Assembly (NCBI GenBank): GCA_018894105.1
Contig: CM032121.1
Span: forward strand, 39,030,230 to 39,094,229
Source: Jacaranda mimosifolia
Taxonomy: Eukaryota > Streptophyta > Magnoliopsida > Lamiales > Bignoniaceae
Direction of reading: 5' to 3'
Length of the DNA stretch: 64,000 nt
This document shows positions 22,945-33,930 of the stretch, piece by piece. How positions within the stretch are numbered: the first letter of the stretch is position 1; each line of letters begins with the position of its first letter. The position numbers and the translations under genes are program-made. The notes beneath the pieces are model-generated. The model made no database searches. It was given only the letters and a program-made list of their open reading frames with translations, and was not told where the DNA came from.

Positions 22945-24327
22945 ATGGCTTCACCCCACATACTTCTGTTCCCATTCATGGCTAAAGGCCACACCATACC
23001 CATGCTCCAGCTAGCCCGCCTCCTCCTCCGCCACGGCGCCGCCGTCACCCTCCTCACCACCACAGGCAACCGCCCCTTCGTCTGCAGCTCTCTCCCCTCC
23101 TCCTCCGCCATCACCGTTATTGATATTCCCTATCCTCAAAACATCCCAGGCATACCTCCCGGCGTCGAGAGCACCGACAAACTTCCCGACATCTCCCTTT
23201 GGATTAGCTTCGCTGCCGCCGCAAAACAGATGCAACCCCACTTCGAGCAAACGTTGGAATCTCTTCTACCGCATGTTACTTTCATGATAACAGATGATTT
23301 CTTCAGTTGGACACTCGAATCCGCCGAGAAATATGGTGTCCCAAGGTTTGTTTACTACGCTGTCGGAACCTTCCCCCTGTCTGTAATGATGTCTCTCGTT
23401 CGGGGTCGTTTTTCTTTGGAGAAAGATGGAAATAGTGATGTTGTCAGAGCTGGTGATTTCCCTTGGATCAAGATCAAAAGAGAGGATTTGGATCCCCTTT
23501 TTATAGACCCTGAATTTGTGGGTACTAAATATCATGGTTTTGTCTTTGAAAATATCGAAGCCTCATCAAGAAGCCATGGAATCGTGATGAACAGCTTCTA
23601 TGAGTTTGAGTCAACCTACGTTGACATATGGAATTCCGCGTTCGGCCCCCGAATATGGTGCGCCGGACCCTTTTGCTTGGCCGAGGAGAAAAAGATCAAG
23701 CCAGAAAATAATCAAAAGCCCTCATGGATTCACTGGCTAGACCAGATCCAAAAACGAGGGGAAAAAGTTCTCTACGTTGCCTTTGGCACTCAAGTGGAGA
23801 TATCCCCGGACCAATTTGAGGAAATCAAAACTGGGTTGGAGAAATCTGGGGTGAACTTCTTGTGGGTCGTGAGGAAAAACGGGTCCCAACTGGAGGATGG
23901 GTTTGAAGAGAGAGTGAGAAATAGAGGAATAGTGGTGAAAGAATGGGTTGATCAGAGGGAAATCTTGGAGCATGAGAGTGTTCAAGGGTTCTTGAGCCAG
24001 TGCGGTTGGAGTTCAACAATGGAAAGTATATGCGCGAAAGTTCCTATATTGGCGCTGCCGATGATGTGGGAACAACCGGTTAATGCAAAATTGGTGGTGG
24101 AGGAGCTGAGGGTGGGGCTGAGGGTTGAGACTTCTGATAGGATGGTGAAGTGGGAGAGTTTGGCGGCGGCAGCGAAGGAGTTGATGGAAGGGGAGACGGG
24201 GGTAGAGGTGAGGAGGAATGTCGCGGAGATGGGCGGCGCTGCTGTCAATGTGGTGGAGGAAGGCGGCTCCTCGTGGCGGAGTTTGAATCAGCTCATAAGT
24301 GAGTTGCATCAAAAAAGAAACATTTAA
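22945..24327 (+). CDS. UDP-glycosyltransferase (UGT90A-like) with an altered donor-binding motif
   Basis: A full-length 460-residue intronless ORF. The acceptor half keeps catalytic His 16 (KGHTIPML) and Asp 117 (ITDDF). In the PSPG box (334-377) the usual HCGWNS is QCGWSS at 352-357. The His to Gln (352) and Asn to Ser (356) changes fall on residues that contact the UDP diphosphate and sugar in solved plant UGT structures. The usual Trp before the Pro at 372 is Leu 371, and the end reads WEQ (375-377), which is tolerated in some UGTs. The rest of the frame is clean, so loss of constraint is recent or the protein has a changed role. The start is fixed by alignment of MASPHILLFPFM with the paralogues. 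It is inverted relative to the other two UGTs, has an M2 MITE about 140 bp upstream and an M3 MITE right after the stop. Substrate unknown. Confidence 0.9.
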   Translation: MASPHILLFPFMAKGHTIPMLQLARLLLRHGAAVTLLTTTGNRPFVCSSLPSSSAITVIDIPYPQNIPGIPPGVESTDKLPDISLWISFAAAAKQMQPHFEQTLESLLPHVTFMITDDFFSWTLESAEKYGVPRFVYYAVGTFPLSVMMSLVRGRFSLEKDGNSDVVRAGDFPWIKIKREDLDPLFIDPEFVGTKYHGFVFENIEASSRSHGIVMNSFYEFESTYVDIWNSAFGPRIWCAGPFCLAEEKKIKPENNQKPSWIHWLDQIQKRGEKVLYVAFGTQVEISPDQFEEIKTGLEKSGVNFLWVVRKNGSQLEDGFEERVRNRGIVVKEWVDQREILEHESVQGFLSQCGWSSTMESICAKVPILALPMMWEQPVNAKLVVEELRVGLRVETSDRMVKWESLAAAAKELMEGETGVEVRRNVAEMGGAAVNVVEEGGSSWRSLNQLISELHQKRNI

Positions 24328-24330
24328 GTT

Positions 24331-24628
24331 GGGGAATGTTGGTTATGTTTTTCATGTGATTTTATTATATGTTTATTGTGTGTTTTAGAAGAATGAATTA
24401 ATAAATATCGTGAAAGTTGTGTTTTGATATATTTATTTATATTTTGAGGGAGATATTTTTTGTTGTAATAGTGAAATCAGTGCTTTTTATTGGATTTTGA
24501 GATAATGTATATATACAATATATGTATGTATATATTAAAAAATGTGTATTTTGAAGAAAAAATGAGGATATGTTTGATTATGTTTCACCAAAATAATATT
24601 ATTCTAGGAAACATAACCAAACATTCCC
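24331..24628 (+). mobile_element. MITE, family M3, 3 bp after the UGT stop codon
   Basis: It starts GGGGAATGTTGGTTATG and ends CATAACCAAACATTCCC, matching 30980-31294 and 51789-52105 inside. The preceding UGT ends at 24327, so its 3' UTR and polyadenylation signals probably come from this element. Confidence 0.75.
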
Positions 24629-25310
24629 TTGGTTTTTTACGAGCAGTTGTACAATATATCTTCTTTTAGGGTCATATCTAGGATTTGTATGTGGTTCTAA
24701 TAGATTAATTTTTATCTGTTATCATGTATACTTTTGTTTTATGTTAAGTGGTAGTTTGTTTTAATAAACAAAACAAAGAAAAATTAAAACAAATGTCCTT
24801 TTTTAAGTTAAATATCTTATTTATTCTTTTAATTTGTTGAACACTAACATCTAAATTATTTATTATCTCTCTTATTTTTTTCAATTTTCTCACATTCCAA
24901 ATAATTATTATGATTAATTAGTATTATTATTAGTGATATTATAATTATAAATTATTATATTAATAATATTTATAATATTATCAATACTACATATTATGAA
25001 TATAATTAAAATTACTATAATATAATCTTTATTATTATTAATATATTATTAATCATATAATTAGTATTTTTAATTATAATAGTATCACTATAAATGTATA
25101 TTAACATTTCATTAATATATTATTAAATATTAATAATAATATGAGTATATGACTAATATTAGTATCAATTATATGCAAATATATATACACACAAGTACAT
25201 ATATTTATAAAAAATGTACAATATTTTAATATGCAACATATATACACATATATTTATATAAATATTTTATATATACATATTTACATACAAATATATACAT
25301 ATATACATAC
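24629..25310. other. Non-coding, extremely AT-rich
   Basis: Mostly TAATATTA-type sequence between 24880 and 25310. No gene is seen. Confidence 0.4.
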
Positions 25311-25545
25311 CGCCGCTCACCGCCACCCCACCCTACCGCTTAATCCCTCCCCCCACCAATCATTAGCCAGGGCAGCCATGAACCAGGCAGACAGCAGCCA
25401 CCTGGCCAGGCAACGAGCTTCCAGGTGCTGGCAGCCTGGCTGGAAGCTTAGCGATCGAAAGTTGGCTGCCTGGCCAAATCTGGCTAGGCAGCCGCTGGGT
25501 TGGGTGGGGTGCAGGTTGGGTGTTTGGGGGGATTTTTCCTTCCTT
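25311..25545. other. Isolated GC-rich block in AT-rich DNA
   Basis: About 235 bp rich in CCTGGC and GCCAGG words in both orientations, with sharp edges into AT-rich sequence. The ORF across it (25231-25560) is compositionally biased and not credible. It may be part of an unidentified transposon. Confidence 0.4.
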
Positions 25546-26300
25546 TTTTTTATTTTTTAACTTTTAATTTATTTATTTATTATTTATATATATAAATATA
25601 TGTGATATATAAATACTTCAAAATTCATGTTGCCACCTAAGCAATAAAAATAATAAAATAAGCCAATTAATTAAACATATCAATTAATTTTTTTGCCAAC
25701 ATGGCAAAAAAAAAAAAAACTAAGAATGAGCCAACTCAGCAAAATGCCAAATTTCAGAACCTTCCGGCATGCCACATCAGCATTTCCAACCAAAATTTTA
25801 AATTCAGGTGACTTTTGGACTAAATTTACAATTTTTTATTTTTATTTTTACTTATAAGACTAAATGTGAAATTACGTAGCATATAGGATAAAATTGAAAG
25901 TCAGAAAATCTTATAGGACAAAAAAATATTTTTTTCGAAATAAAAAATTCCAAGATCTAGATTTTTTACTAAATGAAAAATTAAATTACTTTAATTTTTT
26001 TGTTCCAACAAACAAAGGGTATTTTTAGAATAACAAAATTTTGAATGAAGGATAAATAAGGAATTTTAAAGAGAACAATAAAAATATTAAATTGTTTGAT
26101 TAAATTTTGTTTGTTTTTAGAACAAACATATCCTAAGGTAGATATTGAGTTAGCTGTAAATCAATGGTAACAAATCACTTGTATGAAAACAAGGTATTAG
26201 GATCATAGAAAACCCCCAATATCTATGTGGGAAATAAATTGGAAGTTGGAGAATATAATGTGCTCAAGACCATTCCTACTAGGATCTTGTAACACAAGAT
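25546..26300. other. Non-coding, transposon-like tail sequence
   Basis: It contains GCCACATCAGCA and nearby text of the kind often found in plant repeats, plus short A runs. No boundaries or ORF could be set. Confidence 0.3.
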
Positions 26301-27148
26301 TAGACCTGGCAAAATTCAACCCATACTCATGGATATAAAAATAAAAAATAAAAAAAATACGGGTAATGGGCCTTGTTTTTCCTACCCAAAAAATTACGGG
26401 TAATTTTCCCGTACCCAATTTACCCGGCATCTTTTTGCCCAACCCGCAGGTACTCGTGGGTAACCCGTAAATATTTTTTTTATTTATATTTATATATATA
26501 TTACATACATATAAATATATAAATAAAAAATATTTATATTTATATATATATATTATATACATATAAATATATGTTATATATTTATATATATATTTACATA
26601 TAAATATTTTTAATCTAAATATTAATTTTTGATTTCATAAATTAAAAATCCATAGCAAATTAAATTAAATTATATCCTAAAACAACTTGTTGTGCATATT
26701 CCAATGGATGCAACATCTTCTTCCACAAGAACAATAATGTTTGATTGATATTTAAGTTTTCAATTCAAAAAACTTTTGGCATGTAATGAAATTTAAGTTT
26801 GAACTTTTGAATATGATGTACTTTAAATTTGGTAGATTTTGAATACTTAAGATATAAATTTCGAACTACAATATTATTAATATGCTTTAAGTATTTGTTC
26901 AATTTAATGTTTGAAATTTGTAGTCCTTTTTTTTTTTTAATAGTTTTATGTAGTTAACATTTGAGTAACATCATGTTTATATTTAAATATTAAAAAAAAA
27001 ATTACGGGTACCTGAGGATTGCCCATTACCCATCCTTATGGGTAACGGGTCCCCTATCTCGTATCCAATAAAAAATAGGTGGGTAAATTTACCAAATCCG
27101 TTGGTACCCATTATTGGATTATTCATGGGTACCCAATTGCCATGTCTA
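26301..27148. mobile_element. hAT-like non-autonomous DNA transposon
   Basis: The ends TAGACCTGGCAA and TTGCCATGTCTA are imperfect inverted repeats (one internal mismatch in the first 12). The flanks CACAAGAT (26293-26300) and CGCAAGCT (27149-27156) agree at 6 of 8 bases, as for a decayed 8-bp hAT target duplication. Inner ends are rich in ACGGGTA and TACCCG words. No transposase. Confidence 0.65.
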
Positions 27149-27156
27149 CGCAAGCT

Positions 27157-27590
27157 CAATAACAACAGTACTATTCCAAACATGATTGTTTTTGGTCTTC
27201 TTGTGCTCGCTTTTTGTCGCTTACCTTTTGTAAATTCATCTAATTGAGAAAAGCTTTCTCTTCTGTTGTTATTTTTATTGTTTTCGAACTTTTGCTTTTA
27301 GTTATATGTGTGGCACCATCTAAAAAGTTAGTTGATCAACATTTGAATTGAATCTAAAAAAAAAAATGTTATGGACAGTGAGGCAATATGGAATCCTAGA
27401 AATTTTCATTTAAAACAGTTAATCCTAAAATAATGCAAACAAATCTAATTTCCTTTATTGATGGCAAAGGCAGAGTAGAAGTACAAAGGCTAAAATTAAA
27501 CAGACAAAAAAGAAAGAGATAGGAGATCCTATCAGTTGGATTTTGCTTACGTGTAGAATGGAATTCTATCTTTTATTCTCGTTTGAATCT
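27157..27590. other. Non-coding gap
   Basis: No ORF or repeat boundary stands out. Confidence 0.3.
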
Positions 27591-27886
27591 GTCCGTTTGG
27601 ATTCATTTTCAGTTTTCAATATTTCTAATTGGTGGAAATTAGTTATATGATGTGATGTGAAAATTAAAATGTGTTTGGATGAAATGTTTGGAAATGTAAT
27701 TATTATGTTGGTTTTAATAGGTTATAGGTGGAGAGAGATAGAAATAATAGAATAAAGAGAAAATATATAGGTTATTGAAGAATATGTTTTGAAAATAAAA
27801 ATAAAAATATGTAAAAAGTGATGTGTTTTATTTCTGAAATAGTAGAATTAGTAAATATGGGGTTCAGAAATGAATCCAAACGGGCT
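27591..27886 (+). mobile_element. Tourist-like MITE, family M2
   Basis: It starts GTCCGTTTGGATTCATTTTC and ends GAATCCAAACGGGC, with the family interior GTTTTAATAGGTTATAGGTGG. It lies 180 bp beyond the 3' end of the aldo-keto reductase. Confidence 0.7.
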
Positions 27887-28066
27887 TACAAGTTCGATTC
27901 TTTCTATGTGAAATTAATTCACACTAATTCTTTCATTTTTTTCATACAAAAAAAAAAATACAGACACAGATTCAAACTTTGATTATTCATTTTATATAAT
28001 TAAAATTATACATCATATATATGTTTTTCACCTACCACATCAATATTTAGTAGAAGAAAATGATGG

Positions 28067-29939
28067 TTAAACCTCTGCATCCAGCTCCAAAATAAGATCA
28101 TGGGTTCCCATAATAGATGCCAAAGTCACCCCTTTTCGCTGAGGAAGTTGGCCGATCTTTTCCAGATCATCTGCGGTGAGAGCCCAATCAAATAATTGAA
28201 GATTTTGCCTCATCCTCTCGCTGTTGAAGCTCTTTGTTACTATGCTCACGCCTTGCTCGTATGCCCATCGCAGCGCCACCTGAGCAGTTGTCTTCCCCCT
28301 CTCTTTGGCAATATTCGCAAGCACATCACTTTCCACAATTCTGTTGTCTCCCCATTTAGTGTTGTTTGCGCCCAAGGGAGAGTATGCAGTGATGTGGACG
28401 CCTTTTGCCTTGCAGAAATCCCGCAACTGCTTTTGTTGCCAGAGTGGGTTCATCTCCACCTGAATTGATTAATTAATTCATTAATTACCAAAGAAAAAAA
28501 GAAAGTATATATAAAGATTTTAATTCTCATTTTCGTTTTTCATTATTATTTGAAAAATTAAAGACTATCAACTTCTACATATATTTTCATTTTTTTTTTA
28601 AATTTACTATATTATCTTATTATCACATCAATGAAGTTCAAATTTGATTTCGTATAAAGTACCCATTATCATTTTAAAATTAATAAAATATATTTTTTAT
28701 AAGGAAACAAATTTTTTTAAGTATAAAAAAATATAAATCAATTAATTTTTCAACCTTATATCTACTCTAATCATTATTTTTAGACAAGATGTCCAAATAC
28801 AATCTCATTTTTATTTTTAAAATTATTAACTAACTTTTTTTAACTTTCGAAAATACTAGAAACAAAAATAAAATGAAAACATATCCAAACGGGCTCTGTA
28901 GTTGTTGGTTATGTTTCTAAATTTGTGTTCCAACTTATATCACATAAATCCAAAAAAAAAAAAATGATATTTGTAGATAGACATATATATTGTCAAGCAG
29001 CACATATAAAGTGTGAAATTGAAGGTTTGAAGTTAGCAGACTTTCATTATGTACTTATATAACAGTTTAGATCGTTTATTTCAATTTATAAATATATGAT
29101 ATGTGTATTAAATATTTTCTCATAAAAATAATTAATAAGAATAAGATACACTTGACATATATACATTTAAAATAAAGGATCTAAAGTGCTTATAATAATA
29201 ATAATAATATACTCACTTGGTTGACTGCTGGAGGAATTTTGGCAATTGAGAGGATTTGGTCAATCTTTTTGCAAGAGAAATTACTAACACCTATTCCCTT
29301 GGTGAGCCCCAAATTCTTGCACTCTTCCATGCCTTCCCACACGCCCTTGACGTCTAAAGGCCTTATAATTTCCGCTGAAACTGGAGTTTTCCGGATCATT
29401 TCCGTCAACCTCACCGGCCAATGTATCAGGTACATATCAACATACTCCAATTGAAGATTTCTGCAATATTTCAACAATTAATTAAAACTATAATCATATC
29501 ATCCAATTATCACAAATTATATAAGCATCCAGTTTTTTCAGATCTAGATGATTATTTAACCCCAAACAATCAAATTTCAAAAGAAAATCCAAGGACGAAA
29601 GAAACAATTTCAGCTTACTGGAGGCTCATTTTACAAGCAGGAACAATCTGCGTTGGATCAGCAAAACTAGCCCATAACTTGGTGGTGATGAAGAGTTCCT
29701 CCCTGGATTTGATGAGGCCAAGGCGCAAAGCTTCGGCGATGGCTTCTCCGACTGGCTTCTCCGAACCGTAAGCAAAGGCGGTGTCGAAATGACGGTATCC
29801 GGCCTTGATGGCTTCCAATATGGCCGCCTTGGTCGTTTCGTTGTCGGCCGGCGGGTACGCCGATGTCCCCATGCCGATCACCGGCATCGCCTTTTTCGCA
29901 GCCTTTCAAACTCACTGATGGTATTGCTAAACTACCCAT
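28067..29939 (-). CDS. Aldo-keto reductase, AKR4 type, three exons, with a frame disruption at the start
   Basis: NADPH-dependent carbonyl reductase of the plant group containing chalcone, codeinone and methylecgonone reductases. Coding exons: 29887-29619, 29460-29217 and 28459-28067, joined by GT-AG introns of 158 and 757 bp; phases agree. From [11 protein letters not shown] the protein is 301 residues with the catalytic tetrad Asp35, Tyr40, Lys70 and His103 (HFDT, AYGSE, TKLW, IHWP) and the C-terminal NADPH-binding stretch TKSFNSERM. The family normally has about 16 more N-terminal residues; these ([16 protein letters not shown]) are encoded from an ATG at 29939, but in a frame shifted by one base near 29888-29895. 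Translation may therefore start at 29887, omitting the first beta strands, or the gene may be damaged. Intron 2 holds an M2 MITE. Exact substrate cannot be told. Confidence 0.85.
28515..28897 (-). mobile_element. Tourist-like MITE, family M2, inside an AKR intron
   Basis: It ends ATATCCAAACGGGC and matches the M2 interior, including CAAATTTGATTT and TTTTTCAACCTTATATC. It makes up about half of intron 2 (28460-29216). Confidence 0.65.
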
Positions 29940-30001
29940 GTTTTTGCTCCACTTACAAACTGACTTCTATCACTTGATTTCAAGGAAATGACAACGCTAC
30001 C

Positions 30002-30011
30002 TATTTATATA
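30002..30011 (-). promoter_or_regulatory. TATA box of the aldo-keto reductase
   Basis: The minus strand reads TATATAAATA, 63-72 bases before the ATG at 29939. That is good spacing for a leader of roughly 30-40 nt, so the 29939 ATG was probably the original start. Confidence 0.6.
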
Positions 30012-30979
30012 GTGCAACTACACACACATATACACAGAAATTGCGTGTGTGTATATATATAATATATGTATAGATGCTTAATAACATAAATGACACGTGA
30101 ATTTCGGTATTTTAATACGGATTAAATTTTTTATTTCAATTTATATTTTATATCCCGCTCTACATTATAATATATGATATGTGTATTAAATATTTTTATA
30201 TAAATAATTGATTAAAAATTAAATATATTATTTATATAATTTAATTACACGAACGTATACACAAATATTGCATGTAAATATAAAATATATAATAGATTCT
30301 TAATGATATACTAGTAGTCAGTGCACACTCGATGCGTGCATGTGAATTCAATAAAAGTGAAAAGAGTTGATGTTACTTTAAAATTTAAGTAGTTTAAAAA
30401 TAATTAATCGCCACATAAAAGAAAAAAGATAATTAATCAATAACAGGGAGGAACTCATTAATATAGAAAATAGAATGGATAAAAGCAAAATAAAAAATTA
30501 AGAGGAGGAAGTTGAAAATTTAGAAAATATGAAAAGAAAAATGCAAAGAAATAAAAATATCAAATATCGATACAATCATGTGGATTTAGTAATAAGATAA
30601 TAATCATTTTATGTTGACATAAAATTTTTAAAAATTAAAATATTTTAAATAAATAAAAAAATAGACTCTTTATTAACAGTATAGATCAACACTGATGAAA
30701 TTCCACAACTTAACAAATGTCTAATAGTGACAAAAGCGTTGCATTGTTGACTTAATTAAAGTGGGTGCCAAAGTGGTTGGAAAAAAAAAAAAAAAAATGG
30801 TGGTTGAATATGGAAAACATGGTAGTCATCTAATTTGGACCATCTAGAATTTCTAGATGGCTGCCCAATTTGACCATTGATCATTTGACTTGTCTTCCAA
30901 AATTTACATTTACATTGACATTGACATTGACATTATTGTCATACTTCAAATCATTTTCCCATATAGGTTTAATCACTTA
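30012..30979. other. Non-coding; dispersed AT-rich repeats
   Basis: Positions 30110-30230 share a dispersed repeat with 29066-29170, 7815-7945 and 21370-21500. Around 30310-30690 TACTAGTAGTCAGTGCACAC and GTATAGATCAACACTG may mark the ends of a small element. A short minisatellite ACATTG lies near 30905-30935. No gene. Confidence 0.35.
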
Positions 30980-31294
30980 GGGAGTGTTTGGTTATGTTTT
31001 TATGTGATTTTATTATGTGTTTGAGGAGAATGAATTATTGAAAAATGTGAAAGTTATTTTTTGGTATATTTGATTATATTTTGGAAGAGACATTTTTTAC
31101 TATATCAGTCAAATCAATACTTTTTTTGTTGGATTTTTGGAGTGAAAATGAAATTGAGTGATTTTTTTAATATTAGAATAATAATAAAATATATATAATG
31201 TATATATATATAATATGTATGTATATATTGAAAAATATGTGTTTTGAAGGGAAAATGAAGATATGTTTTTGGGGAAACATAACCAAACACAACC
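30980..31294 (+). mobile_element. MITE, family M3, with TTA target duplications
   Basis: It starts GGGAGTGTTTGGTTATG and ends CATAACCAAACACAACC, flanked by TTA at 30977-30979 and 31295-31297. It is the best M3 copy. Confidence 0.85.
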
Positions 31295-31297
31295 TTA

Positions 31298-32116
31298 ATT
31301 TCTATATTGACTAAAATAAATTCAAAAGCTATAAAAAAGATAAAAGTAGAAATCAAGGTGGGAAAAAAAAAGAGAGAAACTGAATACAGTTCTCTTAATT
31401 TGGCCGGATTTTATTGCTAATATTTGAAATTCAAACATTGTTTTTTTATGGTAAATGTACATAGGACAATATTTTTATAAATTAATATATTTTATTTTTT
31501 TATTGCTTTTTTTTATTTTGTATTTTAGACAATCAATTCGTAAAATAATATATTTTATAATAAATTGAAAAAATGATCCAAAATGGATGTGATAGGAATA
31601 GTGTGTTTAGGTTAGTTTATTAGCTACTCAAAAAATGTTTATAAAACTTATAAAACATCGTCAAGTATATGGTAATTTTTTTTAAAAAAAAAAAAAGAAG
31701 AAGAAAAAGAGCTAGATGCAAGATCTTATTATAATTTTTTTTTAAAAGTAAAGAATTTTTAACTTATTTTAAAATATTAATGAATTTCACTAATTTTAAT
31801 TATAAAATTACTATTAATAATATTTTATAAATTTTAAAATCTTTATTTTATCAAATAATTTTAAAGATTATTTTAAAATAAAATATAACATCTTATAAAT
31901 TTTAAAAATTTAAAGATTTATAATATCTTTAAATAAAGTTAGCAATAGATAGTCTAGAAATCAAAGTTTGTTAGCGTGCACGCACTATCATAATTATTAT
32001 GAATTATAGAAATTTTCAAATTATTTGTCGATTGACGTGTTTGGCACAAGTTTCAGTATTCAAAATTTTATTCCACTTACTATCTTAATATAGAGCTAAT
32101 TAGTCTATTCTCCTGA
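31298..32116. other. Non-coding; decayed M1 MITE at about 31608-31945
   Basis: The stretch around 31620-31940 matches M1 interior sequence (TATAAAACTTATAAAACATC, TTAATTATAAAATTACTATT), but its ends are lost. The rest is AT-rich. Confidence 0.4.
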
Positions 32117-32508
32117 GGGCCTGTTTACTTTGTTAGATGTGGGGGGATGAAAGCTCACATCTTTCCACATTCTTTGTTTACCTCATTTGATGAAAGTTCG
32201 GTGGATATCTTATGATCCTGTACTATGCTCACTGTTTATGGGATGTGAAATCTCACCAATTTTGTGGAATGGAAAAATCCCACAAAATTAGGTTTGTGGG
32301 ATGAAGGGTTAAATTACCATTCAATCCTCTGTTTGCTGCGACCTGGTTTTTATTTTTAGTTGCAAGTTTGAAGTATTATTATTATTATTATTAACAAAAA
32401 TAATTATAATAATAATTATACTTTAAACTTGCGACTAAAAATAAAAATCAGGTCACGGCAAATAGAGGATTGAATGGTATTTGATTAGTAGTAATAATAA
32501 TATATTGT

Positions 32509-32540
<32 letters not shown>

Positions 32541-32746
32541 GGAAACGATATAAATGTCAAATAGCTATTATCTACATTTTATCATCCATCTAAGTAAATA
32601 AATAATAATATTATCCATAATCATCCTACCTTTTATCCCACAAAGTAAATATACATCATCAGATATTAAATTATTTTAATACCACTCTTTATTTTTCATT
32701 TCATCCTATCACCCCACATCCCATATCTAAAAAGTAAACGGGCCCC
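32117..32746. mobile_element. MITE, family M4, with a central hairpin
   Basis: The ends GGGCCTGTTTACTTTGTTAG and AAAAGTAAACGGGCCCC are imperfect inverted repeats. Near each end GATGTGGGGGGATGAAA pairs with the reverse of TTCATCCTATCACCCCACATC. The centre is a separate long palindrome (32315-32479). No coding capacity; no clear duplication. Confidence 0.75.
32315..32479 (+). repeat. Long near-perfect hairpin within M4
   Basis: The arms 32315-32374 and 32420-32479 are 60 bp each and differ at 6 positions, all transitions. In plus-strand RNA five of the six become G-U wobbles and one is C-A. The loop of about 45 nt is (ATT)-rich. Confidence 0.85.
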
Positions 32747-33035
32747 AAAGGGTTTTCTTTTTATTTGATAGTTTTATCATTTATGGGCCATAAACTGCAA
32801 TTTCCCCTTGAACAAGCCCAAAAAGGCATTTATATAGCCCAATAGTCAGGGCTGCTTTTATCTATTTCTGTTTGATAGTTTTATGGGCTGTAAAAGCCCA
32901 AATATATTTATTCAGCCCATTAGTCAGACACTGAGGCTGCTTTTTCTATTTATTTTCAATAGTTTTGATGCCCACCATCCCACCATCAACAGGCTCAAAA
33001 AGACATTTAGATTTAGCCCAATAGTAAGGCTTCAT

Positions 33036-33400
33036 AGGACGTTTGGATTTGTTTTCTGGAAGCATTCTCATTTTCTGATAAAAATAAATAGTGAAAAGTT
33101 AGTTATTAAAGTATTTTTAAAAATAAAATATTGTTTGGATGTTTTATTTAAAATGTAATTATTATGTAAAGTTGAAAATGAATTGTATTTAGAAAATATA
33201 GTATTTTTGTATTAAAAGTCGTGCAAACGTGAGTAGGAGAAAATAAAAAGTAAAAATGGAGAGATAGTGTAAGAATTTGTCTGAAAGAATATTTTTAAGA
33301 ATGAAAATGTATGTGAAAATGACAGAGAAGTTAATGGGTTTTTGTTTTCATTTTCAGCAAAAGATGAAAATGGGTCCAAAAAACAAAAACAAATTGGCCT
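33036..33400 (+). mobile_element. Tourist-like MITE, family M2
   Basis: It starts GGACGTTTGGATTTG and ends AACAAAAACAAATTGGCC. The interior matches the copies at 35999 and 36353 (GTCGTGCAAACGTGAGTAGG). Confidence 0.65.
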
Positions 33401-33532
33401 TTAGTAGGTGGGCTACAAGCCATCAACCATTAATATACCTCCATTTTGTTTTTTTGTTTTTTTTTTTTAATTTGCATAGAAAAACACTCATTTAAAGTTC
33501 ATCAAGATTCAAATACTTGGCCATTTATATGT

Positions 33533-33640
33533 GTGTGAGATGACGAATGATCAATTGATCTAATAACATCGTGTTCAAGAGGTTTGAGATTCGAACCGTA
33601 ATGAACTCATGTGTGTAAATGAAATTAAAAAAATATACAT
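33533..33640 (+). mobile_element. tRNA-derived SINE-like fragment
   Basis: An A-box-like stretch near 33545 and a B-box-like GAGATTCGAACCG near 33590 are followed by an A-rich tail near 33625. Both are degenerate. Confidence 0.3.
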
Positions 33641-33930
33641 ATATGAGGATGATACCACTCAACTAATTGAACAGTGGTAAATATAACATTATATATCGAT
33701 AAAATCCAACAAAAGATTTTCAAATTTCTTGCTCAAGTTGTTTTCTAGTTTTTTGCTTTTAAGCCATCTATTTGATTAGGGACTGCTTGATAGCATAGAG
33801 TATATATAGAAAATATTTATATTTATATACCCTATTTTTGAAACTAAATCGAAGTGAATTTTGACAGCCCTTTTTTTCATTTTGGATATAGAAAATATTT
33901 CAAATAATTGATGTACGTAATTTTATTTAA

